Origin: Vitellaria paradoxa
Lineage: Eukaryota > Streptophyta > Magnoliopsida > Ericales > Sapotaceae
Length of the DNA stretch: 64,000 nt
Direction of reading: 5' to 3'
Assembly (NCBI GenBank): GCA_019916065.1
Contig: CM034241.1
Coordinates: 16,593,228 to 16,657,227, forward strand
A model generated the notes under the pieces. The model searched no databases and had not been told where the DNA came from. It was given only the letters and a program-made list of their open reading frames with translations. Each line of letters opens with the position of its first letter. Positions within the stretch are counted from its first letter, which is position 1. The position numbers and the translations under genes are program-made. Below are positions 34,061 through 45,069 of this stretch, piece after piece.

Positions 34061-34800
34061 TCATTTTTGAATAAGTGATTTTAGCCTCTTCACAAGAAAC
34101 ACAATTTCCTTATCACTGTCGACAAGAGCTTCAACATCCATCCATTTTGACTTCTTAGGCTTTATTACATTGACTTCAAAAGTCTGAAGAAAAATAACCA
34201 AATCCTCTAAACTCATCTCATCTATATTCCTTATCTTTTTAATTGTTGTGACCTTTGACTCATAGGATGAAGGAAGTAAGCGAAATTTTTTTTTAATAAT
34301 TTTAGTGTTAAAGATAGGCTCACCAAGATTGAAGCAGTATTTCACGATGTCGATAAACTGTCCGTAAAAATAATCAAAGGTTTCTGACTCTCCCATCCTT
34401 AATTCTTCAAACTGAGTAGTGAGCCATTGTAACTTTGATCTTGTCACAGTAGTGTTTCCCCCATGAGTCAATTCTAGAATCAACTAAGCTTCTTTTGCAC
34501 TTCAACAACCGGAGATCCTTTGAAATTTATCAGGGCAGATGGCTGCAAAGATTATGTTGATGGTCATGAAGTTGTATTTAGCGTTCTCTGATTCCTCCAT
34601 TATCCTGAGATCGTTACACTTGTCTTGTTCAACGCCTTCAATTTTTATCTTAGGGGTGCTCCAACCTTTTTGAATAACATTCCAAACTTTAACGTTCATG
34701 GACAACAAGTATGCTATCATTCGAGCCTTCTAGTAGGGATAGTTCAAACCATCAAACCATGGTAGATGAGTGCTTGATCTTCCTTCATGTGGTAGATCCA
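34061..34800 (-). pseudogene. Copia gag remnant (UBN2-type)
   Basis: Minus strand: MIAYLLSMNVKVWNVIQKGW (34720-34660), a charged middle, ICPDKFQRISGC, then LTHGGNTTVTRSKLQWLTTQFEELRM, ESETFDYFYGQFIDIV and LGEPIFNTKIIKKKFRLLPSSYE (34470-34245). This is the order of the Copia gag/UBN2 domain. A shift or stop near 34490 divides it, and the zinc knuckle and protease downstream are missing. Confidence 0.8.
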
Positions 34801-34858
34801 TTGATGCTAGCTTATCAAGATCTCACCTTTGTCAAAAAAGACTAAAACAAGTGAACTC

Positions 34859-34871
34859 GCTCTGATACCAA
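34859..34871 (-). other. Copia primer-binding site, initiator tRNA-Met
   Basis: Minus strand TTGGTATCAGAGC adjoins the end of the 5' LTR. It is the standard plant Copia primer site for tRNA-iMet. Confidence 0.88.
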
Positions 34872-35689
34872 TTAAAAATTTTAGCAAAGCATAGTATCAA
34901 TAGCTTACTCAAACATAACATTGAAACCTTAAAAAGACATAAGGAATTAAAACGTGGAATCCAAAAAATAGGATATCCACAAACTTCTTTTATTATGTAA
35001 ACTGGGTTACAAAATTACACAATTGAAACCTCTCGATCCCTTACACTGAGACTTTGGTCGTATCATAACGATAAACCCTAACTAGTGAAAGACCAATCCC
35101 CAACCCTGAGGATTAAAAAACCAAGTATACAATGATTTTTGGCTAAGTGAAGAATTGAGAACTTCTTGAGGTAATGTGGCTCTAGTTCTCTATGTTGAAA
35201 CCCTAGGAGCAGGGTTCAATATATAGCAGCTTCAAAAATTCCTGGTGAATCAACAAATTTCCTAAACAGAATAAGTATCTCCCTGGGGCGAACTTGCCAA
35301 TGAGATTGCTAGTGAATCTCCAACCACCTTAACATCAGCACTATTTTTCCCAACAAAATAGTTAGCAATGCTAGCGAGGAATCCAGTGAGCTTTTGCATG
35401 ACACTTATACTGGCCTTCCCAATAAAGTAGCCAGTGAAGCCAGCGAGTGATCCAGCGAGCGTCATACAACCATATCATGCATTCTGTCTTTCCCAATGAT
35501 ATTTCCAATGAATCCAGCAACTTCCTAGCAACGAGTTGTTCCATAATTCTGCTCTTCTACATTTTTCCAATTGCTTCAGAAACTCAAAACAAGTCTATAT
35601 ACTAAAACTACTCAGCCACTATCTAAGTATACAGACACGATAAGTACTCATTGAATTGTCCATGGTTTGCTAACCTTTAAAAACTAACA
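34872..35689 (-). repeat. Copia 5' LTR
   Basis: 818 bp on the minus strand, starting TGTTAG at 35689 and ending TTTTTAA; the expected terminal CA is mutated to AA, since the other copy ends TTTTTCA. It is followed on the right by GATTT, the partner of the GAATC/GATTC TSD at 27930-27934. Confidence 0.85.
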
Positions 35690-36559
35690 GATTTAAACAT
35701 TTTTCGAAATATAAAAAGTAGAATGGTAAATATAGAGAGTACCATATAGGATTTAATAATATTTTTTTTGATTAATTTTATAAAAATAACTTAATCATTA
35801 AAAATATTATTATTAATCATGCTTTTTACTTTGCAAAAAAAAATGGTCAACTTGACCAATTTAAATTTAAAATTAGAATTAAAAAAGAAAATTACTCCTT
35901 AGACTAATTTTATTGAAAGATTTGTAAAAATAAAATAATTAGAATGGTGAATATAGATTATCACATAGAATTTGATAATAATTTTTTTATTGATTTATAA
36001 AATTTATTGTACATTAGGCTTAATTTTATACAAATATGGTCAACATGAATTGAATTTAATTTTAAAAATAGACTTTAAAAAAATAGCTACTTCTAAGCCT
36101 AATTTAGTTTTAGGTATTTTTTTGTATTTTTAAATTTTAAACATAATAAAGTTGCTATTATGAGATTTAGCATTTTTAATTTTTATTTTTAATTTAATCC
36201 CTAATTTATTTGAAATATGTAAATTTAACAATCATATTGAATTTGTAAGCAAGTGGATCTCTTGTAGGAACTTGAGTTCATTTCACATCTATCAAAATTA
36301 TATTCCACAACTATAGTGGTTTTTATATGCAAAAGAAAAGATAAAATTGTAGCTATCTAGCAATGTGAGATAAAATAATTAAAAAAAGGTAAACTTTGTG
36401 AATGAAAATAAAGAAGAGAATAGAAGAGGAGAATGCTACATATGATTGAAATGAATGAGAAGAGGAGAGAGAAATATTCTTTTATAGTAGATATATAGAT
36501 ATAGAATAGATAAATAGAATAAAATAATTTTTTGATTGGTTTTATAAAAACTAAATGTC
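35690..36559. other. AT-rich flank with a degenerate ~200-bp repeat
   Basis: Two similar blocks near 35830-35910 and 36025-36110 share ATGGTCAAC...TTTAATTTTAAAA...CTAA. No coding capacity. A few bases of purine-rich DNA precede the truncated Tat LTR. Confidence 0.5.
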
Positions 36560-37322
36560 TCTTCTTATTTGGAATGACGCTTACTTCCCAAGTTATGTGC
36601 GAGACGCTAACTTTCATTTCAGATCTCAAGAGCGAGGGCCTTGTATACTAATCTAGTACACAGTATCAACCTTATCGGTTGCTCATTAGCACTCATACAC
36701 TTAGCCTATCTTAGCCGATGATGATGCTTGATGCCACCAATTTATTGCCACAACATTCTGGAATCTAAACCAATTTAAATACATGCATACCCACATCAGC
36801 GTGAGGCGCTAACTTGGAGCCAAGCTCCTAAATCCTTTATTGCCATATCCATCAACTCATAAAACATATAGTTTAAACCACTTTAGCTCTAAACTACATT
36901 GATCTGATCCTTTCATTGGGTATGTAGGCAGCTCAAGCACATAGCTTGAATTCGGTTATCTTAGTATTCATAGACCTTAATTATTTCAATATTCATTCCT
37001 TTTTAATACACATACACCTTTATATAAGGATTACATAAATGTATGCACATGATTCAATATAGTTTTCCAGTGCCAGTCTCATCCCCAAAGGAATTTATCC
37101 CTCACAGAGAATTCCTATTGGGAATTAGAAGTAGACTTAGCATTTAAAATGCATCTAGAATCTAACCAGTTTAAAGAACCCCTTAAGGTGCATTCGTGCC
37201 ACATAGATAAATATTATGCTACACACGCACACAGAGCCGATTGAGGTATAAGGCAACTTAGGTAATTGCCTAAGGCCTTATCCAACAAGAAGGCCCTAAA
37301 TATAAATGTATAAATATATATT

Positions 37323-38365
37323 TAGGGGTGGCAAAATGGGTAGGTTGGGTGGGTTGGTGATGGGTTTAAATGGGTTGAAAGTTAAATGGGTGCAATCTAA
37401 ACTCGCCCATTTAAAAGGCAGGTTAGATATGAGTGAGTTTAATATGGGTTAGTACAAACCCATGAACTTGTATTCAACCCATTTACATATGACCCAACTT
37501 TACGTTTTTTTTTTTTTTTTAACTAGACTCCACTTCTATAACACCACTCTTGATGCTTTCATTTTTGCCATCAGAGCCAGCGTTCCTGACGATGACAGCC
37601 TCATACAGTGGGTTTGGGATGCCAACTGCCACCACCTAGTTTGTGAGAACGCCACCCTCATATTTGGCCATGACAGCAACTTCATCCTCACCAAGGCCAA
37701 TGAAACTGTTGTGTGGTAAACCAACACCGCCAGTAAGGGAGTCACCCGAATCAGATTACTATCGAATGAAAACTTGGTCCTTTTCGATAAGAAATAGAGG
37801 TTCGTTTTGGTAGAGTTTTGGTTACCCTTCTGATATTCTATTGGCTAGAATGTCGATTTGGATTAATGGCCATGGCCAAATTAAGCTCGTGATCCATACT
37901 TCCATCATGGATCCCTCTGTTAGGAAATACAACCTTGTTCTCAAAAAGAATGGCTAGAACATACACTTGAACATACACTTCCAGTGGATTACTTGAAATG
38001 AGAGGAGTCTTTTGCTTTTTTCTCAACCTATTTTGTAAGAGAATGTGCGTCATCACCAAGGTGTGGCAAGTATGGATTGTGCAATAAAAGGATGTGCATC
38101 GCGTGTCTAACATTGAAAGGGCTTATGGGGTGAGAGAGATCGCTGAGGAGAAAGAAAGGGGGGTTAAACCTGTATAGATTATTTTTTTTAATTTAATTAG
38201 GTGTTTTAACAGGTCCAGTTTAACAACCCAGCTGTACCATTTATAAATGGGTGTCTTATAAATTACCCAATAATAATCCAATTAGTAAAATAATAGGAGC
38301 CAAACTTATTTATTATAGGTTTAATTAGGTGGGTTGATGGATATGGATTGATTTTGCCACCCTTA
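37323..38365. mobile_element. inner hAT-like element carrying a host gene fragment (Pack-type)
   Basis: 1043 bp with terminal inverted repeats TAGGGGTGGCAAAAT and TAAGGGTGGCAAAAT, the common plant hAT end. Possible 8-bp TSD TATATATT / TATATATA. Sub-terminal GGGTTGGGTGGG-like repeats occupy both flanks. The middle holds an EP1-like lectin gene fragment. Confidence 0.65.
37522..37850 (+). pseudogene. captured fragment of an EP1-like (B-lectin) secreted glycoprotein gene
   Basis: The plus frame gives FYNTTLDAFIFAIR, SLIQWVWDAN, ENATLIFGHDSNFIL, then after one stop TNTASKGV, LLSNENLVLFDKK and, after a second stop, RFV. These are the characteristic blocks of the B-lectin/EP1-like extracellular glycoprotein family (compare WVWEANR, ENATLTFG, WQTNTANKGV, LLPNGN-VLYD). 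It lacks the signal peptide, the start of the lectin domain and everything after it. TAA replaces the Gln codon before TNTA and TAG follows DKK. Similarity fades after about 37850. It is a gene piece carried by a transposon, not an active gene. Confidence 0.8.
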
Positions 38366-38739
38366 TATATATATTTAGTTATTTTGAATTTATCCTCTCC
38401 TTACCTTCAATCCTTATCTTAATTTTAAGTAGTTTTTAAAGCAATCTTAATTTATAGAAACGATATCTTGTAACTCATTTAATAAGAAGGCGCCAATTTT
38501 AAAAAATATATATTTAATTATTTTAATTTTATCCTTTCCTCAACTTCAATGCTCATCTTAATCTCAAATATTCTTAGAACTTATCTTAATCTATAAAAAT
38601 AATACTAAAAGTATTTATACTATAAGGGCAATTCAGGCCTTAAGTTACACTTATGAAAATTTTTTAGGCTAAAAAAATTTTTGGCCTAATTTTTTTTTTT
38701 TTTTCATCTTAGGCCCCTAAATAGTTTGATATGGCCCTA
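38366..38739. repeat. imperfect direct repeat in the outer hAT-like element
   Basis: 38380-38450 and 38508-38590 share TTATTTTGAATTTATCCT-like and TCTTAAT blocks about 130 bp apart. Sub-terminal repeats of this kind are common in hAT elements. Confidence 0.4.
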
Positions 38740-39209
38740 CACACACACATGCCCTGTAAGGCTTGGTCGCCTTACATTTCATATATTATCTGCATTTATA
38801 GGTTGTGTGAATTTGTCATTATAAACTAGAACATTATTTTGTGAGATTATGATTGCGAATAAAAAGGAACTCTGGATATCACTAGGTATCTATGCATAAC
38901 AGTTTTCATGTGCAACTGAACTCCTGGACCCACTATCTCTAAATACGCAAACCAATCGAGAGTCAATAAAAGGACATTTTTCATAATTTCAAAAACATAA
39001 TAAAAAACATCTTAAAATAAAATTAAAACTCGAGTTTTTTAGCACACCTATTTTGAAAGTGTCAAGTGGTGGCTCCTAATCTTTGTATTCAGGCCCTATT
39101 TCAAAATCCAAAATATATTTCTACCATTTGGGCAATCTTGGATGCATCATGTTTTAGTAAAGACTACCTATGCCCGTTTGGCCCAATGCATAGATTCAAT
39201 AGCAACAGC

Positions 39210-39227
39210 TGGCAACTCTACTAGGGA
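39210..39227 (+). other. primer-binding site of the Tat-like element
   Basis: TGGCAACTCTACTAGGGA sits 2 nt after the LTR end. It matches the TGGCGACTC-type (tRNA-Arg) site of Tat/Ogre elements with G-to-A changes. Confidence 0.6.
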
Positions 39228-40697
39228 CTCAGCCCTCACTTTGAGGGTTCAACCACAGTTCCTTTCTTTGTAGTTGTAATCTCACATCATAAAACTCTAG
39301 TTTACTTAATCAAAGCATACAACCTCATTTACCTTAGGATGCATACATTCTACTTGTATTGTGCATATTAACCCATTCAATTGCAAATAAACTGCGTGTA
39401 GCGTGTAAGTATATACCCTGATTTTTTTTGTAAGATATATGAATAAATATAGTTAATGTTTTACTACTTTCCCTATCTATCATAAACTTGTCTCTTCTAA
39501 ATCACACATTGCACTGCACATTGAGTATGCTTTGCATAACCCATTTCACCCTCTAGTTAGTTGAGGGAGGTTAACAGGTCCCTCTAGGGTGCAGCTACGT
39601 ATGCAGTCCCTTCTGAATCCCCTTGAAAAACTTCCTTCCAGTTGGATCACCAACTTAAGAAGATTTTCTTCAAAAAATTGGAGGTTTGAAGATCCGGTGA
39701 CCGTTAACCATTTTAGGATGCATTAAATTAAGCCGTGATCCTCATGTCACATATAGACAAGCCATAGGCTAGAGCCCTAAAGAGGGTGGTGCTAATCCTA
39801 TATGTTCCCTGCAGTTACATTTACATGCATTTATCTATACATAGTAGAAGAGACAACTCACTATTGTCTCTATATAGCAATAAAACTTACCCCATTCTGG
39901 TTTAAGGGATTAAGTCCCTTATAAACCATTCATAAAGCATAAGTGAACCTCTAATGTTCACCTAAACTAAAGATATTGTTGTTCAAATCCAAGTTTGTGC
40001 TATATTTACCCATTAAGTCTAAATCAATACATATCCAATTCAAACCCAAATTCTGTCAAATCACATCTGAAAATTTGTCAAAAGTTTTGACTTAAAACTC
40101 TGCTAGATTTAAGTTAGATATTTAGTAAAATCACCAAATTTGGGCAAAAATTTTAAGAAACACCCTCTAGAGTTCATCTTAAGTCACAGTTTCAACCCAA
40201 AATTTTGCTGGATTTGGGATAGAAATTCACGTTAGACTTTTCCCATAATTTGTCAAGATTTAGGGTCTTGTCGAAGTCTTACTCAAAAATCTAACACAAT
40301 TTCAACCCGAAACTCTATCAGGTTTAAGGTAAAAATTGCGACAAACTCCCTCACCTAAAAACTTATTGGAGTTTTAACATGAAACTTCACCAAAATTTTG
40401 GTAGGTATGAATTGGAAGATACAAAGACAAAAACTTAGTAGACTAAAGGTGCCCATTCAAATAAAGAGGAAGCTTTGCCCAGCTAGATATTTGAAGATCA
40501 AGAATGAAGATCCAAATACTCAAAGAGTAGATAGGATTTTTAATAAGGTAATGAAACGAGGATCCCAATGACAATCTCTTTGCATATAATTCAAATCACA
40601 TTATCACTCTTTCCCTCATAATGAGGATGACCCCAAGAATAAAATTAAACAAATTTTTTTTTAAATCATTTTAAATAATAAACGAACTTCTATTTGC
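39228..40697 (+). other. Tat-element leader region
   Basis: No coding sequence. 40050-40420 contains degenerate repeats built on AAATTTGTCAA and AACTCTG(C/T)TAGATTT, including the donor-like patch at 40056-40100. Confidence 0.5.
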
Positions 40698-41512
40698 ATG
40701 ATAGTTACCATCGCTATCATTTGCTTTGCTCTTCATCTTCAATACTTTTTTATTAACACTAGATCTGAAACTAGAAAAATAGAATCTTTATCCAAAGCCT
40801 TTACCACAGTTACCTTTGGAACTCAAGCACCCATCATAGTTACATCAAATGACACAAATCTGCTGCCCTTCTTCTCAACTCTCAATATGAGTTTTAGCTC
40901 TAACACCAATACAAACACTCCCTTTGTCATGGCCATCTCTACTGCTCATAGTTTACCAAATTTGTCATTCTAAAAGTGACAACCCCTATACCAAACCTCA
41001 AATCTCTCTTACCAAAGACCAAGAGATCGCCAACGTGACTTGGGCTCTCAATCAAGTACTTACATATGTCCCTACCTCTTAATGTAGCCATATAATGCCT
41101 ACTCAATTTTGAGCACCCCAGTGTTCTAACCTAGATAATGACCACCACACTGAGTTCGAATCATACCATCAACCTGAACTTCCAATCTCAAACCGGCCTT
41201 TCACTTTCTTCACTCAACAACTGCCATATCATATAGACTACTAGGCATCCAACTCCAGTATACCACCTATGCCATCTGTTGTAAATACACAATCTCTACA
41301 GATCCTACCAGGTAGTCCCTCACATCAATAACAAGCACCTCTACCTCTATATTATGCATCAACAAAGTTGGACTAAGCTCATAAGATCAAGAATAATGAG
41401 AAGGTCATGAAGATTCACTTTAGCACTCATATCCATGGGAATATGGATTTCTAGAACTTGTGCTTCTATCCAAACTAGATACAGCCTCCCACATCCTGAG
41501 AATGTTTATCAT
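40698..41512 (+). pseudogene. Tat gag remnant, N-terminal part
   Basis: An open frame 40698-40973 starts with a hydrophobic stretch and ends in a Ser/Thr-rich segment (MSFSSNTNTNTPF). Further on, short frame-shifted blocks such as ELCLYP-like residues near 41455 resemble the start of the Tat gag domain. Stops abound, so the assignment rests mainly on position after the leader and before the better gag piece at 45070. Confidence 0.4.
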
Positions 41513-43334
41513 CCGCTCCCACTGTAGTTACTCATATTTTAAATTGAAGTCAATCTATGATTAGTAAGATAATTTATGTGATAAAGGTGACTTAGGTATT
41601 AGATATTGCATCTCAATTGCTAAGTATTGACCAGTATGACTTAGGTTACTTTGGGAATTTGACTTAGGTTGTTTAGACCCTTGTCCAGACAACGCTCATA
41701 TGTGGATGGCTGTCCAGAATGGATCACCGTGTGAATGGCTATCTGAATGACAGTGCTGATTCCTTCCTAGACTATTTTTCTAAATTTTTGGCTGAAGGTC
41801 ATGTCATTTCTTTTCCTTGCTCAGTCTAGTGCTATTGGTAGCATTGGTCCACCACCCATCCTCCCGAACTTAGCCTTTCTTTATTTCGAAGGTTTTCTTA
41901 TACATATATAGATATATGTAATATGTATATTCATTTTTCATACAACAGTAGTAAAAATAGAAAATAAGAAAGAAAACTTGATAAGTGAAGTATGTTGGTT
42001 TTTATTTCAATTCTCTTTACAAGAATTCAATCAAAGTCATTATGAAAGTGTTAGAACCATTTTTTGGTGTCAGGAACCTTAGTTTAAGCAAGGTGAAGTT
42101 GCCGGCATTTTCGAGTTTGCCAAAGAAGCATTTCCTGCATTGGTTCTTCATCTTACTGAGTTCTAGAGGTAGGAACTTATTATACATATTCTCGTATAAC
42201 TTGTTGAGCACATGGTTGTACTTAAGTTATTTAATAGTGATAAATTGCTAATATATGTATGTAATGATCATAGGAAATCAAAGAAAAATAATAAAATTAA
42301 AAATCAAAATTTTGTGAGTTAAAGGCCAAATTGGCAATGTTGAAACTTAATTAAGAGGATTTGAAATGAGAATGAATTGATTTGAATTAACAAACATAAC
42401 TATAAAAGCTTTGATTTGAAAATCAAAATGGAAAATAAAAAATAAAATATAACTTTAGGTTGCTGGACAGTAACCGTGCGCATGGATGTGCGAACGACTT
42501 GCTGTTCGGACACCAACCTAACCCTACCGTGTGGACGACTATCTGGATAGCCTCGGGTTGGCGCATGTAGATGCTTGCACACAATAGAGGCTGTTTTCAA
42601 AGAAAACTTAAATGATACTGGAAAATTGGAAGGGCATAGAGAATACCCTTAGATTAAAAGTCCTTAAACATGTGTAAGGTTTGGTTATTGTGCTAGTAGG
42701 TTAGTAGCCTACAATATAACATTGATGCTGGCGTACACTACAAGAAAATGTGTTTACAGTGACAACAAAAGTTGTCACTAAAAGTTTGGCCTTTGTCACA
42801 AAAACCTTTTAGTGACAATATCAGTGATGATTGAACGTTGTCGCTTATAGTCCCGTTGCTAAAACCTAATGTGATGACAATTTGTCATTGTCACTAAAAC
42901 TTAACTTTCAGTGACAAGTGCATGTTGTCACAAAAGAATTACTTTTTTGTGACAACTAAACCTGTCACTAATTAATATATTTAGTAACATAAAATCTTGT
43001 CACAAAATCCTATAAAGTTGTCACTATAATTTTTTTCTATTTTTCCAAAATTAAAAAATTTATACTTATAGTGACAAAATTAAAAAAATAAAAATTTAAA
43101 TGTGGTGCCACATGACATTATTTGCTGACATGTAATCATACCACATGGCACTTTATGTTGTGCCATGTGTCGATCTATGATTAGGTCACATGTTAGCCTA
43201 TTATTAAGCCACGTGTCGGCTTTATATTTTTGAGATTTTTGTTATTGTTGTTGGTGGTGAGACTCAAACTCATGTCATCTCTTTGGAAGCTGGTGTGTTT
43301 GGCCATTAGGCCAAGCTTTTATTTGTATATATAT

Positions 43335-43339
<5 letters not shown>

Positions 43340-43364
<25 letters not shown>
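43340..43364. repeat. (TA)n microsatellite
   Basis: Uninterrupted TA dinucleotides within the CACTA element. Confidence 0.9.
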
Positions 43365-43365
<1 letters not shown>

Positions 43366-43378
43366 ATGTACCACTTTT

Positions 43379-43870
43379 GCCGACCCAATTGATCGGGAAA
43401 AGTTCACCTTTAGCAACCAATTGGTTGGGAAAAGTGATAAAATTTTTATTATTTTTATTTAATTATTTTAACATTTTTTGTAGTAATTTTTTTTCACTTT
43501 TGCTAACCAATTGGTCGGGAAAAGTGCCCCTTTAGCGACCAATTGGTCGGAAAAAGTGATAAAATTTTTATTATTTTTATTTAATTATTTTAACATTTTT
43601 TGTAATAATTGTTTTCACTTTTGCCGACCAATTGGTCGGGAAAAGTTCTCCTTTAGCGACTAATTGGTCGCTAAAAATGAAAAAAATTTTATTATTTTTA
43701 TTTAACTATTTTAACATTTTTTGTAATAATTTTTTTTTACACTTTTGCAAAACAATTGGTCAGGAAAAGGTCGGGAAAAATGACCCTTCAGCAACCAAAT
43801 TTATATTTAATCGGGAAAAGTTACCCTTTAGTGACCAATCAGTCGGGAAAAAGTGACTATTAGTGACTAA
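43379..43870. repeat. 123-bp tandem repeat, four units, with GACCAATTGGTC palindromes
   Basis: Units begin near 43379, 43502, 43624 and 43747. Each starts with a (GCCGA)CCAATTGGTCGGGAAAAGT-type block, repeats it once about 35 bp later, then has an AT-rich TTTTTATTATTTTTATTTAA stretch. Confidence 0.8.
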
Positions 43871-45069
43871 ATTTATATTTGGTCGGAAAAAGTCATCTTT
43901 AGCGACCAAATTTATATTTGGTTGGGAAAAGTGGTCACCGAAGGTGTGATTTGTTGTAGTGTGACAATAAAAGTTGTCACTAAATATTTTCAGTGATGAA
44001 AAATAAATTTTGTCACAATAAAAAAATTTTAATTCCACCAAAAGAGTAAATTTTTTGGCATCAATTTTTTTATAACTTTTAGTGTTGAAATTTAGTGACA
44101 ATAAAATAACTTTGTCACTGAATATTAATATTTCAGTGACAATAAAATATTTTTGTCACTGAATATTAACGTTTTAGTGACAATTTATATTACTTGTCAC
44201 AAAAACAATCTTAAAATGTATTTTCAGTGACAACAAAAAAATGTTGTCACTAAATACCATATATTTATGATATTTTTTTTATTGTCACAAAAAAACTTGT
44301 CACTGTAGCTCTCATTTCTTGTAGTGGTATCATGACTATTAGATTTTGATCTATAGACAACGACATTGACTAGACGTATCTTGGCCCTTGAGCTTAGACT
44401 CATAAGCAACGACGATTCAATTCATCACTTCCATTAGGTATTGGCCCATAAAAAATAACGTTGATTTGGACTATGCTCGCTGATCACAAGTTGGTCTTGC
44501 AGAGTATGCACTCCAAGTATGTTGTGATGATGAAAAATGGTAATGTATGATCTTGATATGTGGATCCTTGATATTGATTATATAATATACTAATACTATG
44601 TTGTTTATCAGTTCATCTCATTATTGTTGCATAGTAGTATCCTGCTAGGACATGCGTCGCATTTTATATGTTTGTATGTGAATTGTAGGCACATGTGGAT
44701 TAGTGCTCACGTCCTTATAGAGTGTGTTACAAGGGCAGAGCATAAGGCTTCTGTGGGCCCCATTGTGTTTGAGATCCTTTTGACTAAGTTGAACATATTA
44801 AATATCATTTAGAGATGTATTTTTGTTAATTTGGAATTTATTTGATAAGTTGTAAAGGCCATAAGGCCTAGATATTTTTATTGGGATTTATGTTACAGCA
44901 TTGATGCCTAATTTGACTGAGGCTTAGTTGTTGTAATTTTTATTATTATAAATTGTGAATGTTTACTCCAGGGTAGTTGTCTAGCTCTGATAAGCGATTA
45001 CGTTGGCTATGTGTAATGTATGTAACTCATTTAACTCACCTCTTGGGTCTCGTAATCCAGGGTGTGACA

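Larger units (their letters stand above)
28655..35689 (-). mobile_element. degraded Copia LTR retrotransposon with a third ORF (minus strand)
   Basis: Reading on the minus strand: 5' LTR 35689-34872, tRNA-iMet primer-binding site, gag, an integrase remnant, reverse transcriptase and RNase H, a long 3' region with a REFY-type ORF, polypurine tract, then the first 82 bp of the 3' LTR (28736-28655). The remainder of the 3' LTR is inverted at 27177-27929. Protease, most of integrase and a block between RT and RNase H are deleted. Copia order (integrase before RT) and the YVDDI motif assign the superfamily. An extra ORF after pol with an AAAGGGGGAGAT polypurine tract suggests the Sirevirus side of Copia, which I cannot confirm. 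Confidence 0.82.
37232..38739. mobile_element. outer hAT-like non-autonomous element
   Basis: Ends CAGAGCC and (inverted) TAGGGCC with sub-terminal GGCCCTAAATA / GGCCCCTAAATA. Flanked by CACGCACA and CACACACA, a 7/8 match to an 8-bp TSD, but in CA-rich DNA. It sits in the Tat LTR, and the uninterrupted LTR copy shows the empty site. Confidence 0.5.
36560..39207 (+). repeat. Tat-like 5' LTR, 5'-truncated and interrupted by hAT-like elements
   Basis: 36560-37231 and 38740-39207 match 50425-50950 and 50990-51413, including ATGTGCGAGACGCTAACTT, the TCTGGATATC block and TTTTGAAAGTGTC. The LTR ends AGCAACA at 39207. The first ~3 kb present in the other copy is missing. Confidence 0.75.
42736..44326. 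mobile_element. non-autonomous CACTA (En/Spm-type) transposon
   Basis: 1591 bp with ends CACTACAAGAAAATG and (inverted) CACTACAAGAAATGA and a perfect 3-bp TSD, GTA, at 42733-42735 and 44327-44329. Both ends carry many sub-terminal GTGACAAC / GTTGTCAC units in both orientations, the usual transposase-binding layout. There is no transposase; the interior has a (TA)n tract and a 123-bp tandem repeat. Confidence 0.92.
41513..45069 (-). repeat. probable solo LTR of another gypsy element, hosting a CACTA element
   Basis: On the minus strand it begins TGTCACACCCTGGATTACGA at 45069, a common plant gypsy LTR start, and ends CTACA at 41513. Without the CACTA element it is about 1.96 kb. It splits the Tat gag. 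Diverged repeats GTGTGGA(T/C)G(G/A)CT(G/A)TC at 41700 and 42530 lie inside. Flanks CCCAC and ACTAC match at only 3 of 5 bases, so the TSD is weak. Confidence 0.4.

Noticed and set aside
40698..40790. Signal-peptide-like N terminus (secreted protein)
   Set aside because: Position after a gypsy leader and a frame ending in low complexity fit a gag remnant better; hydrophobicity alone is weak evidence.
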